DNA from: Streptomyces sp. AC550_RSS872
Lineage (GTDB): Bacteria > Actinomycetota > Actinomycetes > Streptomycetales > Streptomycetaceae
NCBI RefSeq assembly: GCF_019049285.1
Contig: NZ_JAGMUL010000196.1
Span: forward strand, 1-58,755
DNA: 58,755 nt
Direction: 5' to 3'
A program made the translations under genes and the position numbers. Below the pieces are notes generated by a model, which had not been told where the DNA came from, made no database searches, and saw only the letters and a program-made list of their open reading frames with translations. Shown in pieces: positions 29,801 through 38,443 of the stretch. Positions within the stretch are counted from its first letter, which is position 1, and each line of letters starts with the position of its first letter.

Positions 29801-32800
29801 GTCCAGCAGACCGAAGACCAGTGCCGTGGCATTGATGTCGTGCGCCTCCTGGGCCAGGAGGTGTCCACCGTCCGCGAGCAGATACGCGATCCGCTCCAGG
29901 GACTGCCGCACGTCCTCGGTCGCGTGCAGGACGTTGGCCGCGATGACGAGGTCGAAGGACGCCTCGCACAGTCCTTGTTCCTCCGGTGAGCGGTTCAGGT
30001 CCAGTGTCCGGTACTCGACGAAGTTGTGGTCGGCGAAGCGTGCCTGGGCCCGGGGGAAGAACGCGGGTGAGACGTCGGTGAACACGTACTGGGTGCGCTC
30101 ACGTGGCAGCACGGGCAGGACGGACCTGGTCGTCCCGCCGGTGCCGGCGCCCACTTCCAGAACACGCAGCGGACGGTCGGCGGGCCACGCGTCGCACAGG
30201 GCGCGCACCCAGGTGCCGGTGGCCCGGTTGGAGGCGCGGGTGACGGGCGCGTTGGCGTACATCTCCTCGGTGATGTGGCGGCCCGATTCGGAGAAGAGCA
30301 GCTCCTGCGGATCGTGGCGCCCTCGGAGTACATCGGCCAAATGGCGCCCGCACATGCCGTAGGCGGCAAGGTCCGTGGCGCTCCGCGGCTCCGCCTCCGC
30401 CAGGCGCCGGAACACGTCCTCCGGGCGGGCCTGCCCCGTCAGCATCCATGGGCTGCCGGTGAGGAAGTCGCCCTCGCCCCGGGCAAGCCCGTATTCCTCG
30501 GCCAGGACAAGCAGGTGAGCGAGGAGTCTGCCGTAGACGGGACGGACGCCTGCCGCCCGCAGGCTCTCGACGGTGTATGGCTCATCCGGCGCAGTGATGT
30601 CGGCGATGGCCTTGGCCGCGAAGTGGGCCGTCAGCTCGCCGATGTTCCTGGAGCTCAAGGCCAGGCGCTCGGCCTCCTGTTCGGACAGGCGGAAGTCGGG
30701 GGCGGGCAGCTCAGCCGGGCTGGGTGGGGTGAAGTGCCCGGTAACCGAGCCGGAGCGGAGGGCGGCCCGCAACTCCGTCACGTGCGTGGACAGGGCAGGA
30801 CGGTTGGCGGCATCGAACGGCCGTAGACGGCATCCGGTGAGCTCCATGGTGACCACGCCCGCGTCGTCGGTCATCGTGATGTCCCAGACGACTTCATGGG
30901 CATCGGCCTCGCGTGTGCGTACATGCACATGGCCGGTGGCCGTCAGGGGGCCCCAGGAGCGCACGGTGTCGATACCGGCGGGCAGGAACCGGCGGCTGCC
31001 GGCGGCCGAGGCGATCAATGGTGCTCCCGCCTGAAGGGCGGCGTCCAGAAGAACGGGATGCGCCTGATAGCCGTCGAGGGCCAGACCCTCGGCGCAGTAG
31101 CGGGCAACCGCCTCTCCGTCGCCGGCAAGGATGTGGTCCAGCACCCGGAAGGCCGGACCATAGGCCAGTCCCTGCCGCGCCGCGCCCGTGTACAGCTCGC
31201 GTGCCTCGATGCGCTTGGGCCGGCCCGCACGTAGCCCGTCGATGTCGAGCGGTTCCGGGCGGCGGCGCAGCAGGCGGCGGACCTGAGCGCGGGCGTGGGC
31301 CTGCCATGGCCTGGTGTCGCCGGTACGGGCGGCGACGCGCAGCACACCGTCCTCGTCCGACAGGGACGTCTGCAGCCAGATGTTCATGTCCTTGTCCTCC
31401 CAGGGCAGCGCGAGTGCCTGGAAGGACAGCGCGGTGACCTCCACCGGTGCGTTGAAGACGCATCGCCCGGCGGCCAGGGCCATTTCGGTGTAACCGGCGG
31501 CGGGCATGAGGACAGTGCCGTCCACCTTGTGGTCGGCGAGCCAGGGCAGGCGTGCCGGGTCCAGCTGGTGGTGCCAGCTCGGCTCGAGGGCGGCGGCGCG
31601 CTCGCCGAGCAGCGGGTGCTCGAGAGTGCCGTCACCGCAGGTGCGCGACCAGGTGTGGGAGGAGCCCAAGGTGTAGGGCTCGCGCTGCCACGGGTAGGCC
31701 GGGAGGTCGGTCACCTGGCCCGGGGCGGGGAAGAAGACGGCTGGGTCCCAGGCGCCGGCGGCGATCACGGCCGTGACCGCGGTGTTCACGGCGGCGGTAC
31801 CGGGGCGGTCGCGGATGAGGGTGGGGATGACGGACGCCGGCTTCTTCGCCGCTTTGGCCAGCTGCCGGAGATAGCCGCGCAGGACCGGGTGCGGTCCGAT
31901 CTCCACCACCGCGTCGTAGCCGTCGGCCAGGAGGAGTTCGGCCGCCCTGGAGAAGAGAACCGGCTCGCGGACGTTGCGCCACCAGTACGCGGCGTCCAGG
32001 GCTGCTTCCGTTTCGCGGACTTGGGCGGGTCCCAGCAGCTGTCCGGTGACCGTGGAGGCGAAGGGCAGGCGTGGCATGGCGGTCCGCAGGCCGGTCAGGG
32101 CCTCGTGCAGGGGTGCGGCGAGCGGATCCATGGCCCGGCTGTGGAAGGGATAGTCGATGTCGAGCAGACGGAAGAAGACGTCGCGGGCTTCCAGTTCGCG
32201 GCCCAGCTTTTCCAGAGCGGTGCGGTCGCCACTGACCGTGACGTCCCGTGCGCTGTTGACGGCCGCGATCTCAAGGAGATCTCCGTACGGAGTCAGGGCC
32301 TCGCGGACGTCGGCCTCCGGCAGGCCCACTGCCGCCATGGCACCGGTGCCGGCCGTCGTGGCTTGAACCCGGCTGCGGGCGACCACGATCCGGGCGGCGG
32401 AGGCCAGGTCGAGTGCGCCGGCCGCATGGGCGGCGGCGATCTCGCCGACGCTGTGTCCCAGTACCGCGGCCGGACGCACTCCCCGGTCGGCCAGCAGCGC
32501 GACCAGTGCCACCTGCACGGCGAAGAGAACCGGCTGCGCCACCTCCGTCAGCGACCACCGTCCGGGCCCGCCCGGCGTGGCCAGTTCTCCGGTGACCGAC
32601 CAGCCGAGCTGCGGGGCAAGCGCGGCGTCGGCCTCCTCGACGGCCTCCCGGAAGACGGGCTCGGACTCCAGCAGGTCGGCGCCCATGCCAGGCCACGGCG
32701 AGCCGTTGCCGGAGAACGCGAATACCGCCCTGCCGTTCGTGGACGGCGACGGTGTGGTGGGCTCGGGTACCGGGGCCGGCGACCACTGACGGAGTTCTGC

Positions 32801-34330
32801 GGCGGCGTTGGCGGGCGTCTCGGCGAGTACGGCGACGCGGTGCGGGTGGTGGCCGCGGCGCAGGCACGACGTGTAGGCGGTGTCGTAGAAGTCTTCGGCG
32901 TCGACGGTGTCGAGATGGTCCGCCGTGCGCCGGACCGCGGCGCTCAGTGCCTCCTCCGAGCGTGCCGAGACCATCAGCGGCAGCGTCCTGGTGGCGCGTT
33001 GCGGGGGTGCGGGGGGAGCCGGCGGCGGGCCGAGGATCACGTGGGCGTTGACACCGCCGAAGCCGAAGCAGTTGACCCCCACCACGTCCCGGCCGCCGGT
33101 CCGCGGCAGCGGCCGGGGGCGCACCGATGGCTCCAGGCCCAGGCCGGCGAAGTCGATCCGTGTGTTGAGCGGCTCCGCGTGCAAGGTGGCGGGGATCCTC
33201 CGGTGCCGCAGCACCAGGCATGCCTTCAGCAGGCCCGCGATGCCCGAGGCCGCCTCCAGGTGTCCCAGGTTGCTCTTGACGGATCCGATGGCCAGGGGCG
33301 TGTGCGGGCGGGACGCGGTCAGGGCCCGGCCGATGGCCTCGCATTCCGTGGGGTCGCCCACGGGCGTGCCGGTGCCGTGAGCCTCGAAGTAGGCCAGCTC
33401 CTCGGCCCTGATACCCGCGTCCGCGTACACCTGGCGCAGCAGAGCCTCCTGGGCCTGGGCGCTGGGCAGCGCCAGTCCGGCGGTGCGGCCGTCGGTGTTG
33501 GTGGCGCTGGCGAGGATCACCGCGTGGACGCGGTCTCCGTCCGCCACCGCGTCCACCAGAGGCTTGAGTACCACCAGCCCGCCGCCTTCAGCCCGTACGA
33601 AGCCGTCCGCCTCGGCGGAGAAGGCCCGGCAGCGGCCGGTGGGAGAGAGCATCGACGCCTTGGAGAAGCCGACGTACGGCTCGGGGTTGAGCAGGAGGCT
33701 GATGCCCGCGGCCATCGCCAGTCGGCTGCGGCCGCTCCGCAAGGTCTCGCAGGCATGGTGCAGCGCGACCAGGGCGGAGGAACAGGCCGTATCGATCATG
33801 GCGCTGGGGCCGCGCAGGTCGAAGAAGTGGGACAGCCGGTTGGCGGTGTTGCCCGCTGCCAAGCCGGACATGGTGTAGGCGTCGATCTCGCGGAGCGGGA
33901 GCTTCGTCACGAGGCCGGTGTACGGCGAGCCCGCACAGCCGACGTAGACCGCCGCGTCCGAGCCGGCGAGCGTGGACGGGGCCACACCGGCGTCGTCGAG
34001 CGCCTCGACGGCCATCTCCAGCAGCAGGCGCTGCTGAGGATCCATCCGGCTCGCCTCCCGTGGCGCGATACCGAAGTAGTCGGCGTCGAAGCCGCTGAAG
34101 TCGGTGAGGAAGGCACCGGCAGCGGTGTAGGACCTGCCCGCTCGTTCACGGCCGGGCTCGACGTATCGGGAGCTGTCGAAACGGTCGGGTGGGATCTCGG
34201 TGACGAGATCCCGCTGCTCGGCCAGCGCGGTCCACAGCGCGGCCGGAGAGGAGATCCCGCCGGGCAGGCGACAGGCCGCACCGATGAGAGCGATGGGCAT
34301 GTCGTGGGACGCGGAAGGGCGCTCGGACAT
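26846..34330 (-). CDS. iterative highly reducing type I polyketide synthase, KS-AT-DH-CMeT-psiKR-ER-KR-ACP
   Basis: A 2494-residue single-module PKS. Ketosynthase about 10-430: C183 in DTACSS, H318 in HGTGTPVGDP, H357 in NLGHLEAA. Acyltransferase about 535-840: S627 in GHSVGE, with YPFH at 727-730 where malonyl-specific ATs have HAFH. Dehydratase about 905-1175: H934 (HxxxGxxxxP) and D1096. C-methyltransferase about 1340-1560: LEVGAGTGG. Structural KR-like stretch about 1580-1750. Enoylreductase about 1785-2105: GAAGGVG. Ketoreductase about 2125-2310: TGGLSGLG, LDD, Y2274 and N2278. ACP about 2405-2470: S2434 in GMDSL. No thioesterase or docking domain. Every reductive domain looks active, so the product should be a highly reduced chain that can be C-methylated. 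AAGGAG precedes the ATG. The gene sits between a stand-alone reductase (54 bp upstream) and the CFA-like methyltransferase (overlapping). One module with full reduction implies iterative use. Confidence 0.95.
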   Translation of the reverse strand: MSERPSASHDMPIALIGAACRLPGGISSPAALWTALAEQRDLVTEIPPDRFDSSRYVEPGRERAGRSYTAAGAFLTDFSGFDADYFGIAPREASRMDPQQRLLLEMAVEALDDAGVAPSTLAGSDAAVYVGCAGSPYTGLVTKLPLREIDAYTMSGLAAGNTANRLSHFFDLRGPSAMIDTACSSALVALHHACETLRSGRSRLAMAAGISLLLNPEPYVGFSKASMLSPTGRCRAFSAEADGFVRAEGGGLVVLKPLVDAVADGDRVHAVILASATNTDGRTAGLALPSAQAQEALLRQVYADAGIRAEELAYFEAHGTGTPVGDPTECEAIGRALTASRPHTPLAIGSVKSNLGHLEAASGIAGLLKACLVLRHRRIPATLHAEPLNTRIDFAGLGLEPSVRPRPLPRTGGRDVVGVNCFGFGGVNAHVILGPPPAPPAPPQRATRTLPLMVSARSEEALSAAVRRTADHLDTVDAEDFYDTAYTSCLRRGHHPHRVAVLAETPANAAAELRQWSPAPVPEPTTPSPSTNGRAVFAFSGNGSPWPGMGADLLESEPVFREAVEEADAALAPQLGWSVTGELATPGGPGRWSLTEVAQPVLFAVQVALVALLADRGVRPAAVLGHSVGEIAAAHAAGALDLASAARIVVARSRVQATTAGTGAMAAVGLPEADVREALTPYGDLLEIAAVNSARDVTVSGDRTALEKLGRELEARDVFFRLLDIDYPFHSRAMDPLAAPLHEALTGLRTAMPRLPFASTVTGQLLGPAQVRETEAALDAAYWWRNVREPVLFSRAAELLLADGYDAVVEIGPHPVLRGYLRQLAKAAKKPASVIPTLIRDRPGTAAVNTAVTAVIAAGAWDPAVFFPAPGQVTDLPAYPWQREPYTLGSSHTWSRTCGDGTLEHPLLGERAAALEPSWHHQLDPARLPWLADHKVDGTVLMPAAGYTEMALAAGRCVFNAPVEVTALSFQALALPWEDKDMNIWLQTSLSDEDGVLRVAARTGDTRPWQAHARAQVRRLLRRRPEPLDIDGLRAGRPKRIEARELYTGAARQGLAYGPAFRVLDHILAGDGEAVARYCAEGLALDGYQAHPVLLDAALQAGAPLIASAAGSRRFLPAGIDTVRSWGPLTATGHVHVRTREADAHEVVWDITMTDDAGVVTMELTGCRLRPFDAANRPALSTHVTELRAALRSGSVTGHFTPPSPAELPAPDFRLSEQEAERLALSSRNIGELTAHFAAKAIADITAPDEPYTVESLRAAGVRPVYGRLLAHLLVLAEEYGLARGEGDFLTGSPWMLTGQARPEDVFRRLAEAEPRSATDLAAYGMCGRHLADVLRGRHDPQELLFSESGRHITEEMYANAPVTRASNRATGTWVRALCDAWPADRPLRVLEVGAGTGGTTRSVLPVLPRERTQYVFTDVSPAFFPRAQARFADHNFVEYRTLDLNRSPEEQGLCEASFDLVIAANVLHATEDVRQSLERIAYLLADGGHLLAQEAHDINATALVFGLLDSFWKNTDTQERPMGPFLTPGRWDALLGRCGLSRTAWHVLDGDRGPGISVFAAQREARTQAIPGPPEPSAGHGRSWIIVAEPSCRLAPALGDSLTKAGASSVRTTGLDVTPDTWTHLLSDAPAGIVLLADTLTTGTEHQAPRPSARSVMARTMRYGAVLRSLDTACAQLPTTAAPSLWVVAPGNGTPEPATLPAAAVWGMTRSLANDRPQLSVRRLAADWAEGAYGSTADCLVRELLDPCDEDEIVLTRSGRFVPRVMERRPVTKDPGQSPYALRVSTPGPAYRLAWRPVPPAPAPGPDEVTIEVRAGALNYRDVMQAQALLPPQPSLDGEDEHPSGYECAGVVTAVGDGVTSVAPGDHVYAVAPGAFGSHTTTHQALVGPMPADMDFAQAATLPIAFLTVHHSLGHLARLAPGETLLVHGAAGGVGLAALRYARLRGAEVIATAGTEHKRNLLRLLGVRHVADSRSLHFAEEVLDATSGRGVDVVLNSLSGEAMARSMEVLRTGGRFVELGKRDFHANERLLLRPFLRGLSLFAVDIKETFMANPQEAAERFREVTELISAGDFRPLLHQVRPAEEAEEAFHSMRHSRHIGKIILAFGERPRVEPHPEVAPLSPDGTYLVTGGLSGLGAATACRLVDHGARRLALVGRRGVNTPGAPELLEGLRATGAEVTVHAADVSDAGAMRAVFDAADAAGHPVRGVVHAAMHLDDAALADLDEARIRAVLAPKVQGALNLDALTRDRPLDLFVLCSSASALVGNALQAPYAAANLALESLARTRRQQGVRALAVAWSAIGDTGYVARLQAQEVMERRGLATMTVREACSLLDSLLMADVPVAVAGRTDWDRLVTTLPAARKPRFTFLLHPSEDVAGYGAEEFRRLLAAASPEEAHALTVQALTELIATVLQTAPDRISAERGLDELGMDSLMATELMVAVRKHFGCDISAVEVSSRPTITDLADLILTRADRRQEPAPSRPEALPPVVSP

Positions 34331-34384
34331 AGCGGTGCTCCTTGCATCGGACAGGTGGGGGCGTGGGCGTGGCGTGCGGGGGGA

Positions 34385-35461
34385 CTAGCGCAGACAGTCC
34401 CGGAGGTAATCCCTGTCGACTGTCGGGCGCCCGGGGTAGGAAAGGCCCAGAGCGGCCAGGTTGGTGTCGTCGTACCGTCGCGTCACCTGGAGCCAGCGCG
34501 TGTACATGCCGAACTCCCGGCTGACGGCTTGGACGGCGGGCGATACAGGTGGTCCGGGCCGCGGGTCCAGATGCACCTCGGGGGTATCGAGATGCCCGGC
34601 GATCGCAGCCGCCACCTCGGTCATCGGTGTGTTGCGGGAGTTGACCACGTGATAGGTGTCGATGTCCCGGGGAGGACGGCGACGCACGGCCTCCACCATG
34701 GCGAACGCCGCGTGCTCCACCGGCAGCATGTTGGTCTGCGCCCCCTCAGCGGCCGGGACACGCAGACTGCCGTCTGGAGCGGCCAGCTCCGGGAACATCC
34801 GCAGTCCGGCGGCGCATGCTTCCGCAGCCATCTGCAGCAGGTGCCGGGGCCGTCCCGGATAAGTGGGATGATGAGTGATCAATCCACTGGGCCGGAAGAC
34901 CGCGGCCCGGCCGCCGTGCAAGCGCACCCAGCGGCGCAGCAGGACCTCGGCCTCGTACTTGGAGCGTTCGTACAGCGTCTGAAAGCCGTGCGACGCGTCC
35001 AGCTCCTCTTCGCGGACCGTGCCGTGGCGGCGTCCGCCCGCGACAGCGACGGTGCTCACATGGCACACCAGGGGTTCGCGCCTTCCGGCAGAGACGAGGG
35101 CGAGGACATGCCGCATGCCGTCGACGTTGGTGCGCCATACATCCTCGTCACAGTCGGAGAAGGAGATGTTCCCGGCGCAGTGCCACAGCACGTCGATACG
35201 GTCGGCAAGCTGCTGGAACGCCGCATCGCCGAGCCCGAGTTGCGGCACCCGCACATCGATGTCGACGGACGTCAAGCGCGGGGTCAGCTCTAGGAGCCGC
35301 GTGTCCGTCACTCCTGACGCCTGGAGGAACCGGGTCACTCGCTCTTCCGCGGGGACGGTGTTTCTGCGGGACAGCAGCAGAACTCGGTTGTGGTGCCGGA
35401 GCAACTCCCGCACTAGGTGGAGCCCGAGAAAGCCTGTGGCACCTGTGACAGCCACTGACAC
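34385..35461 (-). CDS. stand-alone thioester-reductase-like SDR (NAD_binding_4 / male-sterility type)
   Basis: A 358-residue extended SDR. N-terminal nucleotide-binding VAVTGATGFLGLHLVREL, WHCAGNISFSDCDEDVWRTN, HVSTVAVAGG, and the catalytic Tyr-Lys in LYERSKYEAEVLLRRW. The pattern is that of carrier-protein thioester reductases and fatty acyl reductases. I infer that it releases the PKS-bound chain as an aldehyde or alcohol, since the PKS lacks a thioesterase. The start is taken as GTG 35461, six bases after GGAG; no ATG fits. The upstream part of the open frame (to 35788) overlaps another gene and is not coding. Same strand, 54 bp from the PKS. An epimerase/dehydratase role cannot be excluded. 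Confidence 0.82.
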   Translation of the reverse strand: MSVAVTGATGFLGLHLVRELLRHHNRVLLLSRRNTVPAEERVTRFLQASGVTDTRLLELTPRLTSVDIDVRVPQLGLGDAAFQQLADRIDVLWHCAGNISFSDCDEDVWRTNVDGMRHVLALVSAGRREPLVCHVSTVAVAGGRRHGTVREEELDASHGFQTLYERSKYEAEVLLRRWVRLHGGRAAVFRPSGLITHHPTYPGRPRHLLQMAAEACAAGLRMFPELAAPDGSLRVPAAEGAQTNMLPVEHAAFAMVEAVRRRPPRDIDTYHVVNSRNTPMTEVAAAIAGHLDTPEVHLDPRPGPPVSPAVQAVSREFGMYTRWLQVTRRYDDTNLAALGLSYPGRPTVDRDYLRDCLR

Positions 35462-35636
35462 TGACAACTCCCTGCGACCGAGTGAGGTTGGACCGAGTGA
35501 GGTTGTTCGACGTCCCGCTATGCAGAACGGAAACGCTAAATGCCCAAAGAGGCCCAGGCACGGCCGCTGCACTTCAAACCACCGGATGCGCTGAAACGGT
35601 GTTCCGGGGCGCGGCTGGGGTCGTGCACGGGCGCTG

Positions 35637-36011
35637 TCAGCGCCTGTGCGGGGCCCAGGAGAGCGCGAGGCAGCCACCCGTGGCAGCAAGGAGAAAGCCC
35701 AACAGCAGTCCGCCCAGGTTGACGGCGACCAGGCTGCACAGTGCCAGCACGATGGCCAGGGTTCCGGTGAAGTAGCGGCGCGCGCCATCGGCCCAGGTTG
35801 TCAGGCCCGCCACGGCGAGCATGGAGCTGATGATCCAGGCCGCGGCCCCGGACGGGCCGGTGAACGGCAGCAAGCCGATACCGGACCAGGACAAGGCAAC
35901 CAGCGTGATGCTCCCCGCCAGCATCAGCAGCCCGGCGTAGAACGGCCGCGTACGACGCCACCGGCGCCACCGGCCCCTGACGTGGGCGCAGCGGGGGTAC
36001 GGGATCCTCAT
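35637..36011 (-). CDS. DUF6114-type small membrane protein
   Basis: A 124-residue protein with a basic N-terminus (RGRWRRWRRTRPFYAG) and four hydrophobic segments (LLMLAGSITLVALSW, AAWIISSMLAVAGL, FTGTLAIVLALCSLVAVN, LGGLLLGFLLAATGGCL). I match it to DUF6114 by pattern and by its partner. Its ATG overlaps the stop of the DUF6230 gene (ATGA). Function unknown; together with DUF6230 it could hold, transport or present the lipid made by the PKS. The SDR gene follows 175 bp downstream. Confidence 0.75.
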   Translation of the reverse strand: MRIPYPRCAHVRGRWRRWRRTRPFYAGLLMLAGSITLVALSWSGIGLLPFTGPSGAAAWIISSMLAVAGLTTWADGARRYFTGTLAIVLALCSLVAVNLGGLLLGFLLAATGGCLALSWAPHRR

Positions 36012-36613
36012 GACGAGGAGCCAGGGAAGGTGCAGTCGTGCTCACCGCGCCTGGCGTCGACGACGACGCCTTCGGTGATGATCGTGCCCACGGCGAACGC
36101 CCGCGGGCGTACCACGAGCCGCTCCCCGGAAGCCTTGTCGATGGCCAACTGGAACAGGCCGCCTTCACCAGCAGACACCGGCACCCGCAGCCTGGCCTTG
36201 TCGATGGACAGCTTGTCCACGGTCACAGCGCCCGCTTGCACTTTCAGGGAGGAGGCGGTGACTCGCCGGATGCCGATGGTCAACGTCATCTCTCCGAGCA
36301 CCGGCAGCGACACGGTGGACTTGGCGCAGGCATGCTTGAGCACCGCATGTCCCGCATCGGTGAGCAGCGCGGGCTCGACCCCCGCGCCCTCCGTGGCACC
36401 AGGGCTGGCCGACACGCCCGCCAGCTCGGCCTTTTCCACACTGATCGCCAGGGGCAGCCTGCCCGCGAAGGCGACCGCGATCGCCCCCGAGCCACCGCTC
36501 ATCACCAATGCCACCGCGGCCGCAGCAGTCGGAGCCGCAGCGGCCAGGAAGCGCCACCGGCGAGTGCGCCCTTCGAAAGGAGCAGCAGTCTGTTGCGCCA
36601 TCGGCGCGGCCAT
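36008..36613 (-). CDS. DUF6230-type secreted or membrane-anchored protein
   Basis: About 201 residues. The N-terminus is positively charged (GRTRRWRF), followed by one hydrophobic segment (LAAAAPTAAAAVALVMSGG) that is a signal anchor or signal peptide. An extracytoplasmic domain with beta-rich sequence follows (LPLAISVEKAELAGV, then LPVLGEMTLTIGIRR, then VVRPRAFAVGTIITEGVVVD) and an EHDCTF tail. Some DUF6230 proteins are annotated as cholesterol esterase, but no Ser hydrolase motif is visible. The start is uncertain among ATG 36622, 36613 and 36601. It is coupled to the DUF6114 gene by ATGA and heads the PKS transcription unit. Confidence 0.7.
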   Translation of the reverse strand: MAAPMAQQTAAPFEGRTRRWRFLAAAAPTAAAAVALVMSGGSGAIAVAFAGRLPLAISVEKAELAGVSASPGATEGAGVEPALLTDAGHAVLKHACAKSTVSLPVLGEMTLTIGIRRVTASSLKVQAGAVTVDKLSIDKARLRVPVSAGEGGLFQLAIDKASGERLVVRPRAFAVGTIITEGVVVDARRGEHDCTFPGSSS

Positions 36614-36738
36614 ATCTTTCATCGCACCATGGCGAACGTCCGGTGCTGTGATCCGGCAGCAGGAAACGCGCAACGCCACCAGAACGAGGGACTCGTCGGC
36701 GTTGCTATCGACCACCGGCCGCCGTGGAGATGGCGTTG

Positions 36739-36782
36739 GCGGTTGGCCTGGTTGCGGATGCCCTGGAAACCAGGCCAACCGC
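36739..36782. promoter_or_regulatory. 15-bp perfect inverted repeat upstream of the DUF6230 gene
   Basis: GCGGTTGGCCTGGTT (36739-36753) pairs perfectly with AACCAGGCCAACCGC (36768-36782) across a 14-base loop. There is no T tract on either side. It lies about 125 bp before the DUF6230 start, so it may be an operator, an attenuator or a terminator for the operon coming from 42 kb. Confidence 0.65.
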
Positions 36783-37423
36783 CGGTGACCCGCGCACCGC
36801 TCCCCATCGGCCCGCGAACCGATCTTCGCGCTGCCGTCGGGCCAGATCCCTCCCGGCCCGGCACCTCACCTGAGATCAACGACCCAGCCGCCCACCAGCG
36901 ACGTCGGGTACGGGTCTTCTGGTTGCCGACCCGGCCACACCCTCCACTGCCGGTTCGGGAGTCTGTGTATCGGGCGCGGTGCAGGGGCGGAGCACCATGA
37001 ACGCCGCAGCGGCGAAGTCTAGGGCGGATGGAGCCCAGGCCCCCAGCCTCCTCCTGGAAGGCGGCTCGGACCATCCCCTCGGCCGCGTCTAACACCTGCC
37101 CCAACGGGCGAAGGCGGAGGTGGCGGAGCCGAGGCCAGGCCCCTCGGCTTCATTGAGATCAAGGACGGCGTCGCCATCTACAAGCCGATCCGCGACCCTT
37201 GGGTCGACATCGCACTCCCACTCACGGCGCTACTGGCCGGAATCGTCGGATCCAATTTGATCTTCACAACCCAGACAACTCGCGCGGCCTTCCGTATGTC
37301 GCCAGACGTGACCAAGATCAATCGCGTGGCAGCCCGTAAGTCCACCCCGACCGACAAGCACCTCAGCAACGTCGTGACCAGGGCGAACGGCGCATGCCCC
37401 GGCTTCGGCGTGCTCAGGTCGGG
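36783..37423. other. gap between the two halves of the biosynthetic locus
   Basis: No confirmed gene. A plus-strand frame at about 37140-37300 reads GFIEIKDGVAIYKPIRDPWV, then DIALPLTALLAGIVG, resembling a small membrane protein. It has no start codon and runs into the 3' end of the GNAT-like gene, so it is probably a remnant. Confidence 0.4.
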
Positions 37424-38443
37424 TCAGACAGCTGCGATGTACGCGCAGAGGGGTGTGGCCTGGAAGCCGTAGCGGCGTTTGAAGTCGGGATTGCGCCGCC
37501 CCAGTTCGAGGCGGCCCCGTCCGGAGGCGATGGCGTCCCGCATGACGTCGGCGAACACGGTGTAGAAGGGGCTGAAGCCTGGTGCCGCCGCGTAGTCCAC
37601 GCCCACGCACCAGAAGTGGTAGCGGTGCTGGTCGAGGAGGGTGATGGCCGAGGCGATCAGGTGGCCCGCGCGGCGGAGCTCGATGATGCGGGCGCACTCG
37701 CCCAGGGCCAGGACGAAGTCCTGGAAGATGCCTGGGCGGTAGTAGTCCGCGTTTCCGTACTTGGCTGCCGTGGCGCGGGCGAGTGCGACGAACCCGTCGA
37801 GGTCGGCCTTGGCCGGCGGCAGGATCTCGGTCTCGACCCCGGCTTCCTGAGCGCGGCGCAGGTCGTGGGTGAGATTGCGGCGGGGCTTGCTCGCCAGGGT
37901 GGCGAGGTAGTCGTCCAGTCCGTGGAACGGGGCGAGGGTGAGGCCGTGGCCGTTCTCGGCCGGGACGGGGGTCATGCCGAGTCGTTCGAGGGCGGCGGCG
38001 GTGGGGCTGTCGGCGGGGACGTTGACGAAGCCGAAGTGGCCTGCGCCCCAGTGGTCGGCGAGCTCGCGCATGCTCCGGAGTACAGCCGCGGCGGCCTCGG
38101 GGTGGGCCTCGGCTCCCGGCAGGACGGTTTCGTAGCAGTGCCAGACATGGCTGAGCAGGACGGGCTGCTCGCGGGCCGAGGGAAAGTGGGTGGCCAGGAC
38201 TCCCATGGGGTCGATGCCGTGCTGGAGGGTGACGGGCACCGCGATGTGCGTCCGCGGGGTGTGGAGGTAGGCGTGGCGCAGGACTGGATGCAGCGGGGTG
38301 TCCTCGAAGGCTTTGAGGAAGGGGCGTTGGTAGAAGACGGGGGCCGCCGCCACGGCCTCGTCCCAGCCGGTGACGGCGTCGATCGTGAGGGGGACGTCGA
38401 CGGGGGCGGCGATGGACTGGAGGGTCTGGAGCGCGGGAAGCAT
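37424..38443 (-). CDS. GNAT-like acyltransferase (Acetyltransf_6 / peptidoglycan-bridge type)
   Basis: A 339-residue protein with the double-GNAT layout of the FemX/BioF2-like family. The recognisable C-terminal half has SKPRRNLTHDLRRAQEAGV, then LARATAAKYGNADYYRPGIF, then LIASAITLLDQHRYHFWCVG and a terminal LGRRNPDFKRRYGF, where the family usually ends with a KxxxG-type motif. Such enzymes transfer acyl or aminoacyl groups to amines. The gene is last in the operon from 42127, starting at the base after the methyltransferase stop. Substrate unknown; acylation of an amine made or modified by the neighbours is an inference. Confidence 0.75.
   Translation of the reverse strand: MLPALQTLQSIAAPVDVPLTIDAVTGWDEAVAAAPVFYQRPFLKAFEDTPLHPVLRHAYLHTPRTHIAVPVTLQHGIDPMGVLATHFPSAREQPVLLSHVWHCYETVLPGAEAHPEAAAAVLRSMRELADHWGAGHFGFVNVPADSPTAAALERLGMTPVPAENGHGLTLAPFHGLDDYLATLASKPRRNLTHDLRRAQEAGVETEILPPAKADLDGFVALARATAAKYGNADYYRPGIFQDFVLALGECARIIELRRAGHLIASAITLLDQHRYHFWCVGVDYAAAPGFSPFYTVFADVMRDAIASGRGRLELGRRNPDFKRRYGFQATPLCAYIAAV

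Noticed and set aside
31295..35293. A 1332-codon open frame on the plus strand
   Set aside because: It lies antisense to the PKS and SDR genes, whose motifs are unambiguous. Long antisense frames are expected in GC-rich DNA, and the translation is rich in Gly, Arg and Val without any domain.
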